A stretch of 64,000 bases of DNA from Valencia hispanica (GCA_963556495.2 OY747707.1:7375001-7439000); one strand, 5' to 3'; shown: positions 35,589 through 47,935, numbered from the stretch's first letter. Numbers and translations: made by a program. The notes: generated by a model from the sequence alone, not told the origin.

Positions 35589-36695
35589 TGGGTATACCTC
35601 AACTATGAGAGACAAAATAACAAAACAAAAATCCAGAAAATCACATGGTCTGATTTTGAAAGAATTTATTTGCAATACCCTTTGTTGGCAATGAGGTCTT
35701 CACAAGGTTTTCACACACTGTGGTGGTATTTTGGCCCATTCCTCCATGCAGATCTCCTCTAGGGCAGTGATTTTCTATAGGGTTGAGATCTGGAGACTGG
35801 CTAGCCCACTCCAGGACCTTGAAATGCTTCGTATGAAGCCACTCCTTCGTTGCCCGGGCGGTGTGTTTGGGATCATTGTCATGCTGAAAGACCCAGCCAC
35901 GATTCATCTTCAATGCCCTTGCTGATGGAAGGAGTTTTTACTTAAAATCTCACGATACATGGCCTCATTCATTCTTTCCTTTACATGGACCAGTGGTCCT
36001 TGTCCCTTTGCAGAAAAAACAGCCCAAAAGCATGGTGCTTCCACCAGCCTCCAATCACTAGGTCCCCACATGCGGTTCTGGGATTTTTGCTCACCGTTCT
36101 TGTGATCATTTTGACCCTACGGGGTAAGATCTTGCGTGGAGCCCCAGATCGACGGAGATTATCAGTGGTGTTGAATGCCTTCCATTTTCTAATAATTGCT
36201 CCCACAGTTGATTTCTTCACACCAAGCAGCTTACTTACTGCAGATTCAGTCTTCCCAGCCTGGTGCAGGTCTACAATTTTATTTCTGGTGTCCTTTGATA
36301 GCTCTTTGGTCTTGGCCATAGTGGAGTTTGGAGTCTGACTGTTTGAGGTTGTAGACAGGTGTCTTTTATACTGATAATGAGTTTTAACAGGTGCCATTAA
36401 TACAGGTGACGAGGGGAGGACAGAGGAGCCTCTTACAGAAGAAGTTACAAGTCTGTGAGAGCCAGAAATCTTGCTTGTTTGTTATTGACCAAATATTTAT
36501 TTACCATCATAATTTGCAAATAAATTCTTTAAAAGTCAGACCATGTAATTTTCTGGATTTTTATTTCTCATTTTGTCTTCCACAGTTGAGGTATACCTAT
36601 GAGAAAAATTACAAACCTCTCTCATCTGTCACCAATTGTGCAAGTGGGAGATCTTGCACAATTGGTGGCTGACTAAATACTTTTTTACCCCACTG
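35589..36695 (-). mobile_element. Tc1-like transposon, internally deleted, about 1.1 kb
   Basis: The right end CCCCACTG meets TA at 36696-36697. The right arm contains GAGGTATACC and CAGACCATGTAATTTTCTGG. The left arm has the inverse (GGTATACCTC, CCAGAAAATCACATGGTCTG) but starts at about 35589, so the outer part of the left repeat is lost. Within the right arm, CACCAATTGTGCAAG and CTTGCACAATTGGTG form a hairpin (36630-36667). Confidence 0.85.
35641..36319 (-). pseudogene. Tc1-family transposase with central deletion
   Basis: It starts [20 protein letters not shown] at 36319. The HTH region is intact ([20 protein letters not shown]), followed by the basic linker ([11 protein letters not shown]). 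After [12 protein letters not shown] the sequence jumps to the GGGS-MLxGCFF region, so roughly 100 codons holding the first catalytic Asp are missing. A frameshifted stretch then leads to [20 protein letters not shown] and [14 protein letters not shown], which keep the second Asp and the Glu. It cannot be catalytic. Confidence 0.85.
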
Positions 36696-36697
36696 TA

Positions 36698-37290
36698 CAT
36701 AACCAGTCTTAGAGAGGCACGGGTAACCTTGAGTGACATTCTGGTCCACAGTCCTTACAACTCGGTAGCAGTAATGCTCTAAATTGTTGTATACCAGCCA
36801 CCAATAAAGATCACAAAGAAGAAGAAGAAGGGCGCCAAGTTTTTTTTAGGCCAATATGAACATGCTAATGGTACTTACAATGAAAACCTTGTAAGAAATA
36901 CACACAAGGAAGGGAATTATCAAGGTTTTGAGCGGCATATTATGTGGATTGTAGATGAAAGACTTGTTGTGGATTAGCTATTTTACTGGAAGATATTAAC
37001 TGGACTCCTAAAAAGACCATTATTGTTAGAGATGGCTCCTTTCTGTCAACGTTATTAGGGCTTCAAATGGTGAGTTGCACTTTATTTTTCTCTCTGACGG
37101 GTATGTAATCCTTGATTGGCATACATCAGTTTAATCTCAAGAATCTCAGCTTTCCAATGATGCATAATGTATATGTACAGAGAAGAGCTGTCGCAAAAAA
37201 AACCCAGATTTGACCTGGAAGTATGTAATGTACCGCCAATGGGACATAAACACGCTAACAAAAAGACCGTTTACTGGGCCCCCCCAGAAT
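36698..37290 (+). repeat. Unclassified dispersed repeat, copy B (most complete)
   Basis: The 5' module has AACCTTGAGTGACATTCTGG, TCGGTAGCAGTAATGCTC and CCACCAATAAAGATCACAAA, then GAAGAAGAAGAAG. The middle has GAAATACACAC, GGGAATTATCAAGG, GATATTAACTGGACTCC and TCAAATGGTGAGTTGC. The 3' module has AATGATGCATAATGTATATG, ATTTGACCTGGAAGTATGTA and ATGTACCGCCAATG. It starts two bases after the Tc1 right end. No ORF of note. Confidence 0.6.
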
Positions 37291-37374
37291 AAGCCTCAGA
37301 CCCCCATTTAAATTCCACTGGCGCCGGGTCTGACAGAATATATAATATAACTTGACAGAATATGAAAAACGTTT

Positions 37375-37389
37375 AAAGGGATCTCAGGG
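37375..37389. repeat. 15-bp target-site duplication of the SINE (left copy)
   Basis: AAAGGGATCTCAGGG occurs here and again, identically, at 37906-37920, on either side of the SINE. Confidence 0.85.
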
Positions 37390-37905
37390 GAGCACGGTGG
37401 CACAGCTGGTAGTGCAGCTCACCTCACAGCTAGAAGGTCCCGGGTTCCATTGCCGCCAGGGGTGCTGAGGGTGTGTTTGTTCCCCCGTATCATCGGCACC
37501 CACACCCTGGATGGGGTTAGCGAAAGGGCCTTTCTGTGTGGAGTCTGCATGTTCTCCCTGTGTTCCCTTGAGCCGCTAATGTGAGCTACTCCCACAAAAA
37601 CATGCACTAATCCTGGGGCTATATACTGCCTCCTCCTGGCCGGCCGGGGCGCCTGAAGGGGATGGGGAGGATCTGGCTGGAATAACGTAATCCTTCCACG
37701 TGCTACGTCCAGCCAGGGAAACCCCGCCCCATTAGTTGAAAAGAAGGGCCTGCTCACTGCCCAAGCATGAAGGAGGCTTGGGTTTCAGTGTGGGGCCCTC
37801 CTGGGGCTGGCAGAGGGAGAGCGGAACCCCAGGACTGGAACCAGGTAGGATCACTGGGTGATAAATAATGGGGAAAAAACGTCGGATAAAATAAAAAAAA
37901 ATATA
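37390..37905 (+). repeat. SINE-like retroposon with variant tail, about 516 bp
   Basis: The head is tRNA-like, with GAGCACGGTGGCACAGC, an A-box-like TGGTAGTGCAGC and a B-box-like GGGTTCCATTGC. The shared body CTTTCTGTGTGGAGTCTGC follows. After about 37600 it differs from the other SINE copies here and ends in an A-rich tail (GGATAAAATAAAAAAAAATA). A perfect 15-bp target duplication flanks it, showing L1/L2-type retroposition and a fairly recent insertion. Confidence 0.8.
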
Positions 37906-37920
37906 AAAGGGATCTCAGGG

Positions 37921-40366
37921 AATATGACAAAAGCAAATATATTTTAAAAAACCTGAAAAAAAAACCAAATACTTAAAAACATAATTAACATGTTAATTAT
38001 TATAGGAAATCAAACATAATCAAAAATCTTTGCAAGGACAATATGTCATAAAAAAATCCAAATGACTAAAGTAGTTCTTATTAGGGTTGTGAATTTAGTT
38101 TGGAGTAAGGCTGAATGTTGAATTATGAAAACAAATTAATTTTAGTTTCATTCTGTGTAAACAAATAATAACCCAATTTTACTGGTGGAAAGCTAAACAT
38201 TAAATAAATAAATAAATATTCTCTGTCAAATGGCCAGATGGTACTCTCTTCATTCAGTCAGACAAAATGTCAAAAGCCTCTGGCTGGACCCTCAGCACTA
38301 AAAGTACATTTCAAACATCAGTGGTCCAATTTATGGTCGACGAGTGCATTTTGACTTCTGCATCTGCAGAGTTCATCTTCAGATTTCTCCAACTGGTCTT
38401 TATCAAATATTAATATTTCTGTGAGTGCAGAGTAAATGCGGATTAAAAAAGGAAAGGGCAACAGGACTCAGGAAACGTGCTCGAGACTAGAGCTCAGAGA
38501 AAGAGAACACACTAATCAAAGGCCCTCCGAGGTCAGTGCAAATATCTCAGAGAGAAGAGAATTTCATTTTGAGGCGTCTTTTATGAAGCTTGACCAAACT
38601 ATAAAAATATATACCGCCAAGCATCATGGGAAATGTTCAGTCAGTTATAAAGTTGAGTTTAAGTCAGGTGAGCTGGAAAGCTTTATTGGTTCCATGCTGT
38701 CATTATTATTTCATCTTCTTTCATGGAATGTCCACGTTTTCAAGATGTCAGTGAAAACAGCAAACAGCTAAACATTTAGGAAGTTATAAATGGAAAACTT
38801 TGAATTCAGTCTGCAATGCCGTAAAAATATTACTTGACATTTTACCCCAGGCTTAGCTACGGCCTCACACAGCAGAGGGTTGTCGGGAATGTCCTGAAAC
38901 TCCAGAGATGAGATGGAGAAACATAGTGGTAAAGAGGCAAAGCTGAAGCGGAAAGAAAACAGCCTGGGAAGATAAAAAGAAGACGGAAAAGAATCTACCC
39001 TTCATAGATCCTGGTGTGGTTGATGTCACTAGCCCATCAGTTTCTAGTTATTCTTCCGCCCAGCTGAACCAGCACCACAAAATCACGGGCACCACATCAA
39101 CATCCCTACTGTGGGTCAAATTTCATTCATAAAACAAATGGGGAGGTCTCAACTCTTCAAGGCAGTGCACTTCCCTTAGATTATAGGATGGTTTATTAAC
39201 CAAACAGTCTCATTATATATCAGAATGACCGTTCCAGAAAGCGATCACTGTTACACAAAAAAAACAAAAACAAGAAGAGTTATCAACGCAACCAAAAAGT
39301 TGCTCAGTCCTTCCTGACCCAGTGGCGTATTTTTCGTTTTTTGTTCAAAGGTTAGCACTAACCTTGCCTGGAGCCAGCGTTTCCGGGTGTCCAGCATTTC
39401 ATGAGTGGTCTTGGTGTAGCATTAAATCTAATGGATGGGAATGGATGAAGTACACAAATCAGGCAATACTATCTCCTCAACAATGGGCATTAATTTAGTT
39501 TTCCCTCTATTTACTTTCTCTTGTTGCATCTTTATGCTACTTTTCAAAGGGGTCCTCATCCAAAGCCCTAGCTGTTATGAATTTCACACAGGCTTGTCAT
39601 TATTTAGCCCAGAAATTATGTCGGAAGTTTTACTGTTTTTAATTTGTTGTTGTTTTTTTCATTTATCTTGCTCTAATTCACCTGAAACAGAAATGTTTAA
39701 AGTCAGGCTTCATGTGTTGAAAAGGTTTATTTGATGAGATGATGAGGTGTGGTGGTGTTATTGTTCTGTGGGTTGTTGGTGCAACCCATTTGCCACAAAA
39801 TTCCTGATTTAGTTTGAAATGCCACAAAGAAACCTGGACCGAGATGGACTGATTTATTCTGTCTGGTGGAAAGATATACCTTCAGGGCTTCCTGAGAGAG
39901 CACCTTGGGGAAGTCAGGTAAAGTATCATGAAATGACATGGTGCCTACAGAAAGTGGGGCTCGGTTGTGCTTATGAGCAACAATGTTTGAACCTGGCAGG
40001 AAAGCAGCAGAGCACAAGCTACACAATAAATTGCAATTTAGGATGACAAGTTATTCAACTACAGCTCACATCAAAGGTTAAGACTGTGATGAATGAATTA
40101 CAGCAAATTGCTGTGAAGTCAGTCACTCTAACACTTAGGTCAAGCTTGACTGCAGGTCCTATAAGACTGATGAGAATTATTTTCCTATTAGGATGGAACT
40201 CTTAAGCTTTTATAAAAGCCAAATTAAGTCTTACCACTGAAAAACAACAGAAAACATAAATAGAATGCATGTTTTACTCAATCAAAAACAACATATTTGC
40301 TTTTACTATAATTTGTTTCACATTTTTGCAGGAGATATTTTACTTTCAAGCATGCGGTTGGAGTTG
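37921..40366. other. Gene-free sequence
   Basis: No gene or recognised repeat was found in 2.4 kb. The 111-codon frame at 38436-38771 and the opposite frames at 39727-40046 have no visible domain. Confidence 0.5.
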
Positions 40367-40368
40367 TA

Positions 40369-41857
40369 TACTCAGCAAAAAAAGAAACGTTCTCTGACTA
40401 TCAACTGTTTTTACTTTCAGTAAACTTAATGTGTGTAAATATTTGTATGAACACTAAAAGAGTCAACGCCATAAGACATAAACTGTTTCACAGACATGTG
40501 ACTTACAGAAATAGAATAATGTGTCCTTGAATGAAGGGAGGCTCAAAATCAAAAGTACCAGTCAGTATCTGGTGTGGCCACCAGCTGCTTGAAGTACTGC
40601 AGTGCATCTACTCCTCATGGACTGGACCAGATTTGTCAGTTCTTGCTGTGAGATGTTACCCCACTCTTCCACCAAGGCACTTGCAAGTTCCTGGACATTT
40701 CTGGGGGGAATGGCCCTAGCCCTCACCCTGCGATCCAACAGGTCCCAGACGTGCTCAATGGGATTGAGATCCGGGCTCTTCGCTGAACATGGCAGAACAC
40801 TGACATTGCTGTCATGCAGAAGCTCACGCACAGAACGAGCAGTATGGCTGGTGGCATTGTCCTGCTGGAGGATCATGTCCGGATGAGCATGCATAAAGGG
40901 TACCACATGAGGGAGGAGGATGTCTTCCCTGTACCGCAAGGCATTGAGATTGCCTGCAATGACAACAAGCTCAGTCCGATGGTGATGTGATATACCGCCC
41001 AGACCATGACGGACCCCCCACCTCCAAATCGATCCCGCTCCAGGGTACAGGCCTCGGTGTAACGCTCATTCCTTCGATGATAAACACGAAGCCGTCCATC
41101 ACCCCTGGTGAGACTAAACCGTGACTCATCAGTGAAGAGCACTTTTTGCCACTCCTGTCTGGTCCAGCGAAGGTGGGTTTGTGCCCATAGGCGGCGTTGT
41201 TGCTGGTGATGTCTGGTAAGGACCTGCCTTACAACAGGCCTACAAGCCCTCAGTCCAGCCTCTCTCAGCCTATTGCGGACAGTCTGAGCACTGATGGAGG
41301 GATTGTGTGTTCCTGGGGTGACTCGGGCAGTTGTTGTGGCCATCCTGTACCTGTCACGCAGGTGTGATATTCAGATGTACCGATCCTGTGCAGGTGTTGT
41401 TACATGTGGTCTTCCACTGTGAGGATGATCAGCTGTCCTTCCTGTCTCCCTGTAACGCTATCTTAGGCGTCTCACAGTGCGGACATGGCAATTTATTGCC
41501 CTAGCCACATCAGCAGTCCTCATGCCTCCCTGCAGCATGCCTAATGCACGTTCACGCAGATGAGCAGGGACCCTGGGCATCTTTCTTTGGGTGTTTTTCA
41601 CAGTCAGTAGACAAGTCTCTTTAGTGTCCTGCATTTTTAGAACTGTGACCTTAAATGCCTACTTTCTGTAAGCTGTTAAGTTCTTAACAACCATTCCACA
41701 GGTGCATGTAAATTAATTGATTATGGTTAATTGAACATGCATGGAAAACATTGTTTAAACCCTTTACAATGATCTGTAAAGTTATTTGGATTTTTACAAC
41801 ATTATTGTTGAAATACACAGTCCTGAAAAAGGGACGTTTCTTTTTTTGCTGAGTTTA
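40369..41857 (-). mobile_element. Tc1-like transposon, nearly complete, about 1.49 kb
   Basis: Ends are TACTCAGCAAAAAAAGAAAC (left) and, reversed, AAACTCAGCAAAAAAAGAAA (right), with TA at both flanks. The terminal repeats are short (about 28 bp), unlike the 215-bp repeats of the 8245 element, so this is a separate Tc1 lineage. The transposase lies on the minus strand and has two stops and a frameshift. Confidence 0.88.
40562..41580 (-). pseudogene. Tc1-family transposase, two stops and one frameshift
   Basis: It starts MPRVPAHLRERALGMLQGGM at 41580. The N-terminal HTH is followed by TAG at codon 41 (41458-41460) and TGA at codon 70 (41371-41373). Each is explained by a single C-to-T change on the coding strand, the second at a CpG. 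The middle frame holds FTDESRFSL (first catalytic Asp) and GGSVMVW. A frameshift near 40950 leads to the last frame with LQQDNATSHTARSVRELLHD and [15 protein letters not shown], giving D34E spacing. All catalytic residues survive, so the loss of function is recent by Tc1 standards. Confidence 0.9.
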
Positions 41858-42347
41858 TATTCACTCACCATCTGTTCTCTCTAGTATAGATAAAGATTGC
41901 TCAATTCTCTAAAGATTTCTCCATGAATCATCAGTTTGATGTTGGACAAAACGAAAATCATTGTGTTAGTGTCAGCAGATGCGGTTCTTCCATAACCACA
42001 GCAATGTAGGATAGCTGGCCTCAGATTTGACTCTAAAGTACTTTGCAATACAGGAGGAGCTAATGGTCAACATAATGACTGAAAGTTGCCCAGGTTTTGT
42101 GGTTGCAAAACAAAACCCAAACCATCACCGCTCCATCACCGTGCATGACAGCTGGCATGAGGTGTTCGTGGTCATTTGCTGTGGTTGCTGTTTTTCAAAC
42201 GATTGTACGGTGCATTATAACCAACCATGTCTACTTTGGACTCATTTTTCATAAGGATTTTCCAGAAGTCCTCTGGTTTATACAACTCAACAAACCTAAG
42301 TTGTGCTGCCATATTCTGCTAAGAAGCTTACTTGTAAGGAAAGACTA
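41858..42347. other. Gene-free sequence
   Basis: No gene was found. The long frame 42097-42687 crosses the MITE below and has no domain. Confidence 0.5.
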
Positions 42348-42609
42348 CAGTGGAGCCCTGGTATTCACGGGGGTTAGAGACCACAACTGCCTGCAAATAG
42401 CTAAAATCCAGGAATACTTGAGACCCCCTTTAAAAACACTTCTAACAGCCTATTTTAATAGTTCAAAAATCATATATCTCTTGATATGCATTAAAACGCA
42501 CAGTGGAAACTGTCTTTGGACCACTGCAGAAGCTGATATCAACAATCTTCCTTATCTCTGCTCTTGGGGGTACGACCAATCTGAACCAAGAAAAGCCTGG
42601 GGTCCACTG
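42348..42609. mobile_element. Pogo/mariner-like MITE, 262 bp
   Basis: It begins CAGTGGAGCCCTGG and ends CTGGGGTCCACTG, with TA at 42346-42347 and 42610-42611. The interior matches the older fragment at 4795-4990. It has no coding capacity. Confidence 0.8.
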
Positions 42610-42766
42610 TACTTGTTTAGGCTTTTTATGATTGATCTGTCATCAACTTTAACATTTAACAATCTAACTGAGGACTGTAGAGTTTGAGTTGGAGATCTTG
42701 GGTTTTCGTCATTTCTCTGAGCGGTGCATCGTCTAACATTGTGGGGAATTTGCTGAGACATCCCAC

Positions 42767-43512
42767 CAGGGGTCGTGCTAGACATTTTTGTTGTCAGTCA
42801 TTTTGATTGACAGGTCAAAACAATACAGTCATAATCTATTTTTACCTGTCAATTTTTAAAATATGAACATATTCAGAGGTATTTTTTTAAATTCATTGTA
42901 AATATTATTCAATCCAAACAAGCTGAACATAGAAACAATGAAATTAAACCATTACACTTCAAATGTGAATGGTTCACCTATTGTGGCCTCAATGCACAGT
43001 CTCACAAAATCCTCCTGGTCTGCATGAAACTGAAATGCGCATCCACTTGTGCATAATCAAATAATGGAATTGCTGCGGAGGTTATTGTCATGAGGTTTTG
43101 GATTTTTGCCTCGGACAGATGACTTCTCATGGGGGTTTAGATGATGTTCTGGAGGCTGAGTCTGTGCTCCGCTGCCACACCGGAGACGGGAAATAAGCGC
43201 TACTTCAACCAACAATTTGCAATGAAGGAACATTTCTCCAATTGAAGCGATCAGAAGTCTGAAAGACTTTTTGATCGAGCCGTTTCCTGACCCGCAAGCT
43301 TTTGTTTCAGCAGGAGGAAATCGCACAGCATGCACCGGTGGTTGGCACGACACCGACACACTTTAAAGCCTCAGTGACTCTTCAATGCGCTCCTGGTTAT
43401 CAAGATGCATTGAGTTTGGTATCCAGGTCTGAAATGATGCTTACATGTAAATACGGAAAATATTCGGCCAGATACTAAAAATAAGGAAAATATTTAGTTA
43501 ACGCGACCCCTG
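42767..43512 (+). mobile_element. hAT element, CAGRGGTCGCGC family, 746 bp
   Basis: The left end is CAGGGGTCGTGCTAGAC and the right end, reversed, CAGGGGTCGCGTTAACT. They are flanked by CATCCCAC (42759-42766) and CATCCCCC (43513-43520), an 8-bp duplication with one mismatch. The interior has no transposase domain that I can recognise; the minus-strand frame at 43057-43359 may be a remnant. It is non-autonomous. Confidence 0.82.
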
Positions 43513-43520
43513 CATCCCCC

Positions 43521-45901
43521 TCATGGAATGACTAGCAGTTTTCCACTCATTAAAAAACTTTTTTCTGTAGAATTATGGACTACACTAGTTTAAAAATGGC
43601 CTCATGAACCTTTCCAAGTTGTTGACAAGCAACAGCTTAGGTCATTGCTGATGTCTTTCAATGTTGGGGTTGTTCTAACAGACACCTATATGGATCACTG
43701 ATTAAACACTGATTAAAGTCCTGGTTCATCTGTAGATGTGATTGCACTGATGATGATCAGATAACTGGTACAGTGATCAGCAGCATTCTACTGTAAATGA
43801 TGACAATGTGGAATCTGTTTATTTTGGCACACTAGAGGTTTGGTGACTGTCTAACTTTCTTTTTTAATTTTCTTAAATCAGTTAAAGTATTATAGTAATC
43901 TAATCCATTACTGAAAACATTGTTTGTACTTTCTCATTGGTAAAAATACTGCAAGTGGCATCAGGATTGTTTAAAATGTTTATTGAAAACCAGTGCTTTC
44001 TATTTCTTTGGGAAAAAAAGAGATGTTGAAACTTGCTGATCACCCCATGATCACATGTTAGAGCAATACTACCAAATGAAGGGGACACTAGATAGTATAT
44101 TGTTCAATTCACTTGATGCTCACAAAAAGTTCAAGTTCATCAGGGAAGAGCAACCTAAAACCTCCTGCTATAAATCAAAAAGTGATTGCATATTTTGCAG
44201 TAAAATTTCTTCCTTGGCAGAAATGCTTACTTTAAAAGAAAATATAGGCTTTTAGGGTTTGTATGTAAAGGATAAAGCAGCTATAACTCATTGAGGCTAA
44301 TGGAATCCATGAAGGTCTTCAGCTTTATCAGAATAAAAACAAAGTGCGGTTTGAAGGGGCTTGTTTTTCTTGTTAATTTGGCTAACATCAGCATATTTCA
44401 GGTGGAGCTGAGGGAAAAATATGTGGCACTGCAATCACAACATATGGCCAAGCAGTCTCTCTTTAGTAACTAAAAAAAGATCTTCCGTGTACCGTCCTTC
44501 TGTGTAAATATCTCATGTTACAACATGAAAATGTGCGGCTTATATACAGGTGCGCTCAATAAATGTAATAAATTATGGTATTTATAATTTAAATTTCCTT
44601 ATTGAGAGCAAACTGAACTCAAATTTCTTGCTTTTGGTGCACAAACTTGGTGAATAACGCTGATTCTGATATAAATACTTATATAATACTTATAAAATAT
44701 ATATTATTTTACAATTATTAGCTTTTTAATGTTGGTATATCACATAAAATAAAAATAAAAGACTTTTAAGTCTGTGGTTGTTACCTGAACAAATGTGAAA
44801 AAGTTAAAGCGGTATGAAAATCTTTTTGCAAAGCGCCATAACCATGACCAAAAAGATTCAACGTGCATTTGTTTGGAAAGGAAAACAGTAGATCCAAGCA
44901 GTCACTAAAGACCAAGAGCATTTGCCTACTTAAGCCTTTAATGAATAACTTCAATTACCTAATTCAGACTCTTCTTTAGTGTAATCTGTTCATTTATTTT
45001 CAGGTCAGTAAAAAAAGTGTGCCGTTATGAGTCAGCATTAAATGGTGAGAAAAGAAATAGACCATTCAAAGAACAGGGGCACCATGAGGCATGAATCATC
45101 CCAGCTGACAGGGAGACAAAGGTCTGAAATATGCAATAACTCAACTCTTACTGTGAATCTGTCACCACAGGTTGAATGCCGACTATATAGGCCTCTGTGT
45201 GTGCGCGCGTGTGTGTATGAAAGAAAGCGATAGAGAAAAGAAGACAGCTACATTCTCCACCTTTTTAGATGAAGGGCACCTCTGTGGAAAGTGAGATGGG
45301 TAGATGCCATCTCTGTGGGACGGATGGGAATTTTTTTTAGACGTCCAGGCCAAAATAACTCAAGATGATACAGATGAAAGGGAGGTAAGGAGGAGAAAGA
45401 GACGGAAAATATTCAAGATTACGCAAGAGGACTTTTATGTTATGTTGCATAAATTCACAAAAATAAATACTTGTTTTTAATAAATGTACTGGTTGCACAA
45501 TTAATGGAAGCCAAAAAAATTCATTTAAAGTAAATGGAAATGGACCTTTAAAAAAAATAATACTTTAATCAGAATAACAATGTATATTTAATTAGCAACC
45601 CATGACTTCCTGTTTACCTGGAGTGCAAACATGACATCACAAAGAGGCCCAATTTCTTTTAGCCCTTTTCAAAATAGGATATATAGGGATACATGACACT
45701 TAAGTACAACAAATGTGTGTTGACTTTCAGATGTTATGAAAGTTCTCCAAGAAAATTCCTACTTATTTAAACCTAACCAAATTCAAAAAATAGAATTGAG
45801 ATCAAAGAAGGTGGAGAGGGACCCAAATTTATCTTGCCACCACACAGTGAGGAGGCCAATGGGAAAGACCCAGAATTCACTGGAGGAACTTTGTATCCCG
45901 T
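43521..45901. other. Gene-free; Tc1 terminus relic at about 44790-44837
   Basis: No gene was found. 44790-44837 (ACAAATGTGAAAAAGTTAAA, then GGTATGAAAATCTTTTTGC) resembles the right end of an old Tc1-like element, but no partner or transposase is recognisable. The rest is featureless. Confidence 0.45.
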
Positions 45902-47765
45902 CTAAGGATGTGTCGATTCACCACAAATCAGTTATTTGCAATGTGAAATGTACAAAATCGATAGCGATTCAAAAGTGTTGAAAAATCAATTATTTTTCAT
46001 TATAATTCAATGAGAAAAACATAAGAGTCCTGATCAGTGAAGCTGCTCGCTGCTAAAACTGGGATATGTGGATGTCTTGAAAGAGCCCATTGTCTATGGA
46101 GGCACGGCGGCTGAAATGAGCGGGCCAACAGATTTACCCCGTCAGAAAAAGATCTGGTCAAATTACCCTGAAGTTCCGATAGTGGAAACGCGTCTATAGT
46201 TGTAAAAGAAGCATCTTTGTTGTCGTGTGTCATGTTAGCAGCAACATCTTTTCCCCGGACATGTCCACTTTTTCGGTACAGTCCGGGGCATCCTCCCCGA
46301 GCAGCTCATGTTTACCAGACATTAGCCCAAGTGTAGCTTTAAGTATGAAACACGAAGGAAATTTCCTTCATTCCATCCCAGTGGCGACTATTGTGTGGGG
46401 GAGAGGACCGGACTCACAGCTGGCAGATTAGTCTCTTGTATGACAGATGGCAAACATCCTACTGGTCAAAGTGACACAAAAACTATTAAAAGACTGTGGA
46501 AAGTTACCCCTCCTTTCCACCAGACGCGTAAGCAGCACGTTACAGGAGCAGCACGTCATACGCAGCTGATAGCCACCACTGTAGTCAATAGAGCCCTTTC
46601 CACCGGAGGCGAAAGCAGCACGAGTCTGCCGCGTCTCAGGAGCGACAAAAAAGGTCACTACCTGTGCGGCCCGGTGAGAAGTCAGTACCTCGCGGAAGGG
46701 TCTCATTTGTGTGTCATCACACAAATGAGCGATTTTGGATATTCCTTGAGATAACATAAACTTATTGGTGAATATAAAACGGACATAACATAAAACACAG
46801 ACCTTTTGGAGCCATGTTGTTGTCTTTTCCTGGTTATTGTTGTCATAGACGTTTATATATGTCTATGGTTGTTGTGTTTACTGACGAAACCACGCGTGAT
46901 TTTGCTAATCTCGTGTGATTTCGTGCTCTCTCGGTGACAGCTGCGTCCCTGCTGCTATGCGCCTCATACACATCCGGTGGAAAGGGCCAAGCAGCAGAAT
47001 ACGAGAGTGAAACGTGCTGCTCCTGTAACGTGCTGCTTACGCGTCCGGTGGAAAGGAGGGGTAAGAGTTCTGAATTAAATTGACAGCAAAAAAAACAAAA
47101 CAAAGACTGGAGTATAGACTTTAAGTGTCTTTGGATGAATGCTGCTTTTAATTTTCTGTTACTTTGAATAGAAAACTAATACTTATTTTCTCAGAATATA
47201 AGTTCGTATTTTTGTGTAATCTTTGTCCTGTATGACTTAAAAAAGGAGCTATTATTGTTATAGGTTTATTTTCTAATATAGAAGATGAATTATCTCTATT
47301 TAGATTTTAAAGTCATTTCTGTAATGGTTGACTTGTGAAAGCTGATCTGAAGTTTATTTAATCATTCTTTCCAACCACATAGACCAGGAATACTTTAAAT
47401 ATGCAAGTTATAAGTCTTCAAGTACACATAGCATGTGATTAAGGATTGGGCAAAGTGCCAAAACACATTTCCTTTAGCCTTTATTGAAAATATGACCTCA
47501 ATATGATTGTGAAGCATATTTTGGACGTATTGGTTTGATTTGTGGTTTCAAATAAATAAAAGACAGGACACCAATTGGTTTGGATACTTCAATTAATGGA
47601 AACTGGGTAGATTTAAGAGTAGAAACTAGCCATGGAAGGAATGAAAAAAAAAATCCTTAAAGGGGTAAAAATATGCAACAAAAATAATTGTTTTATAATC
47701 GAATTGTAGCACCCGAATCGTAATCAAATCGAAATCGTGAGGCACCCAAAATGGCACACCACTAA
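45902..47765. mobile_element. Possible hAT element relic, about 1.86 kb, with a nested MITE
   Basis: The left end reads TAAGGATGTGTCGATTCACC and the right end, reversed, TAGTGGTGTGCCATTTTGGG. Both are followed by AATCGAT/ATCGAATTG-type strings, the style of a hAT TIR. No 8-bp duplication is evident and the TIR is poor. A short frame at 46225-46431 begins near ACATGTCCACTTTTTCGG and has no firm domain. The MITE at 46507-47061 lies inside. Confidence 0.4.
46507..47061. mobile_element. MITE with about 52-bp near-perfect TIRs, 555 bp
   Basis: The left starts CCCCTCCTTTCCACCAGACG and the right, reversed, CCCCTCCTTTCCACCGGACG. Both continue CGTAAGCAGCACGTTACAGG, with one mismatch over about 50 bp. 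TA flanks both ends (46505-46506, 47062-47063) within TTA..TAA. An inner inverted pair built on CCCTTTCCACCGGA lies at about 46592 and 46972. The interior contains a perfect GTGTGTCATCACACAA-type hairpin. No transposase. Superfamily uncertain (Harbinger-like or Tc1-like). Confidence 0.85.
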
Positions 47766-47935
47766 TTCCTTCTGATCTGGGAATACCATGGAAACCTCAA
47801 GAATGAGCTGGAGGATGTCACTGTGGAGAGGGATGTCTGGGGTTCCCTGCTGGACGTGTTGCCCCAGAGACCAAATCTCAGATAAAGAGGTGAAGAATGT
47901 GAAGACAATGAATTAATGGATAAAAACAAGCTATC
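47766..47935 (+). repeat. Possible RTE/Rex3-type LINE 3' fragment
   Basis: Read in phase it resembles the worn C-terminal text of fish RTE elements (TGGGAATACCATGG, GATGTCTGGGGTTCCCTGC, TGCCCCAGAGACC), ending in GAATTAATGGATAAA. A similar, shorter fragment lies at 2285-2420. The assignment is from memory and weak. Confidence 0.25.

Noticed and set aside
38436..38771. 111-codon ORF
   Set aside because: No recognisable domain, no upstream promoter context and no splice pattern. Kept as non-coding.
42097..42687. 196-codon ORF
   Set aside because: It crosses a complete MITE (42348-42609), has no domain and no conserved motif. A chance frame.
46395..46754. 119-codon and opposite 109-codon ORFs
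   Set aside because: Both overlap the left TIR of the 46507 MITE and its interior. The opposite-strand overlap and lack of domains indicate chance.
45902..47765. Autonomous hAT with coding capacity
   Set aside because: No BED finger or transposase blocks could be read in any frame, the TIR match is weak and no 8-bp duplication was found. Listed only as a possible relic.
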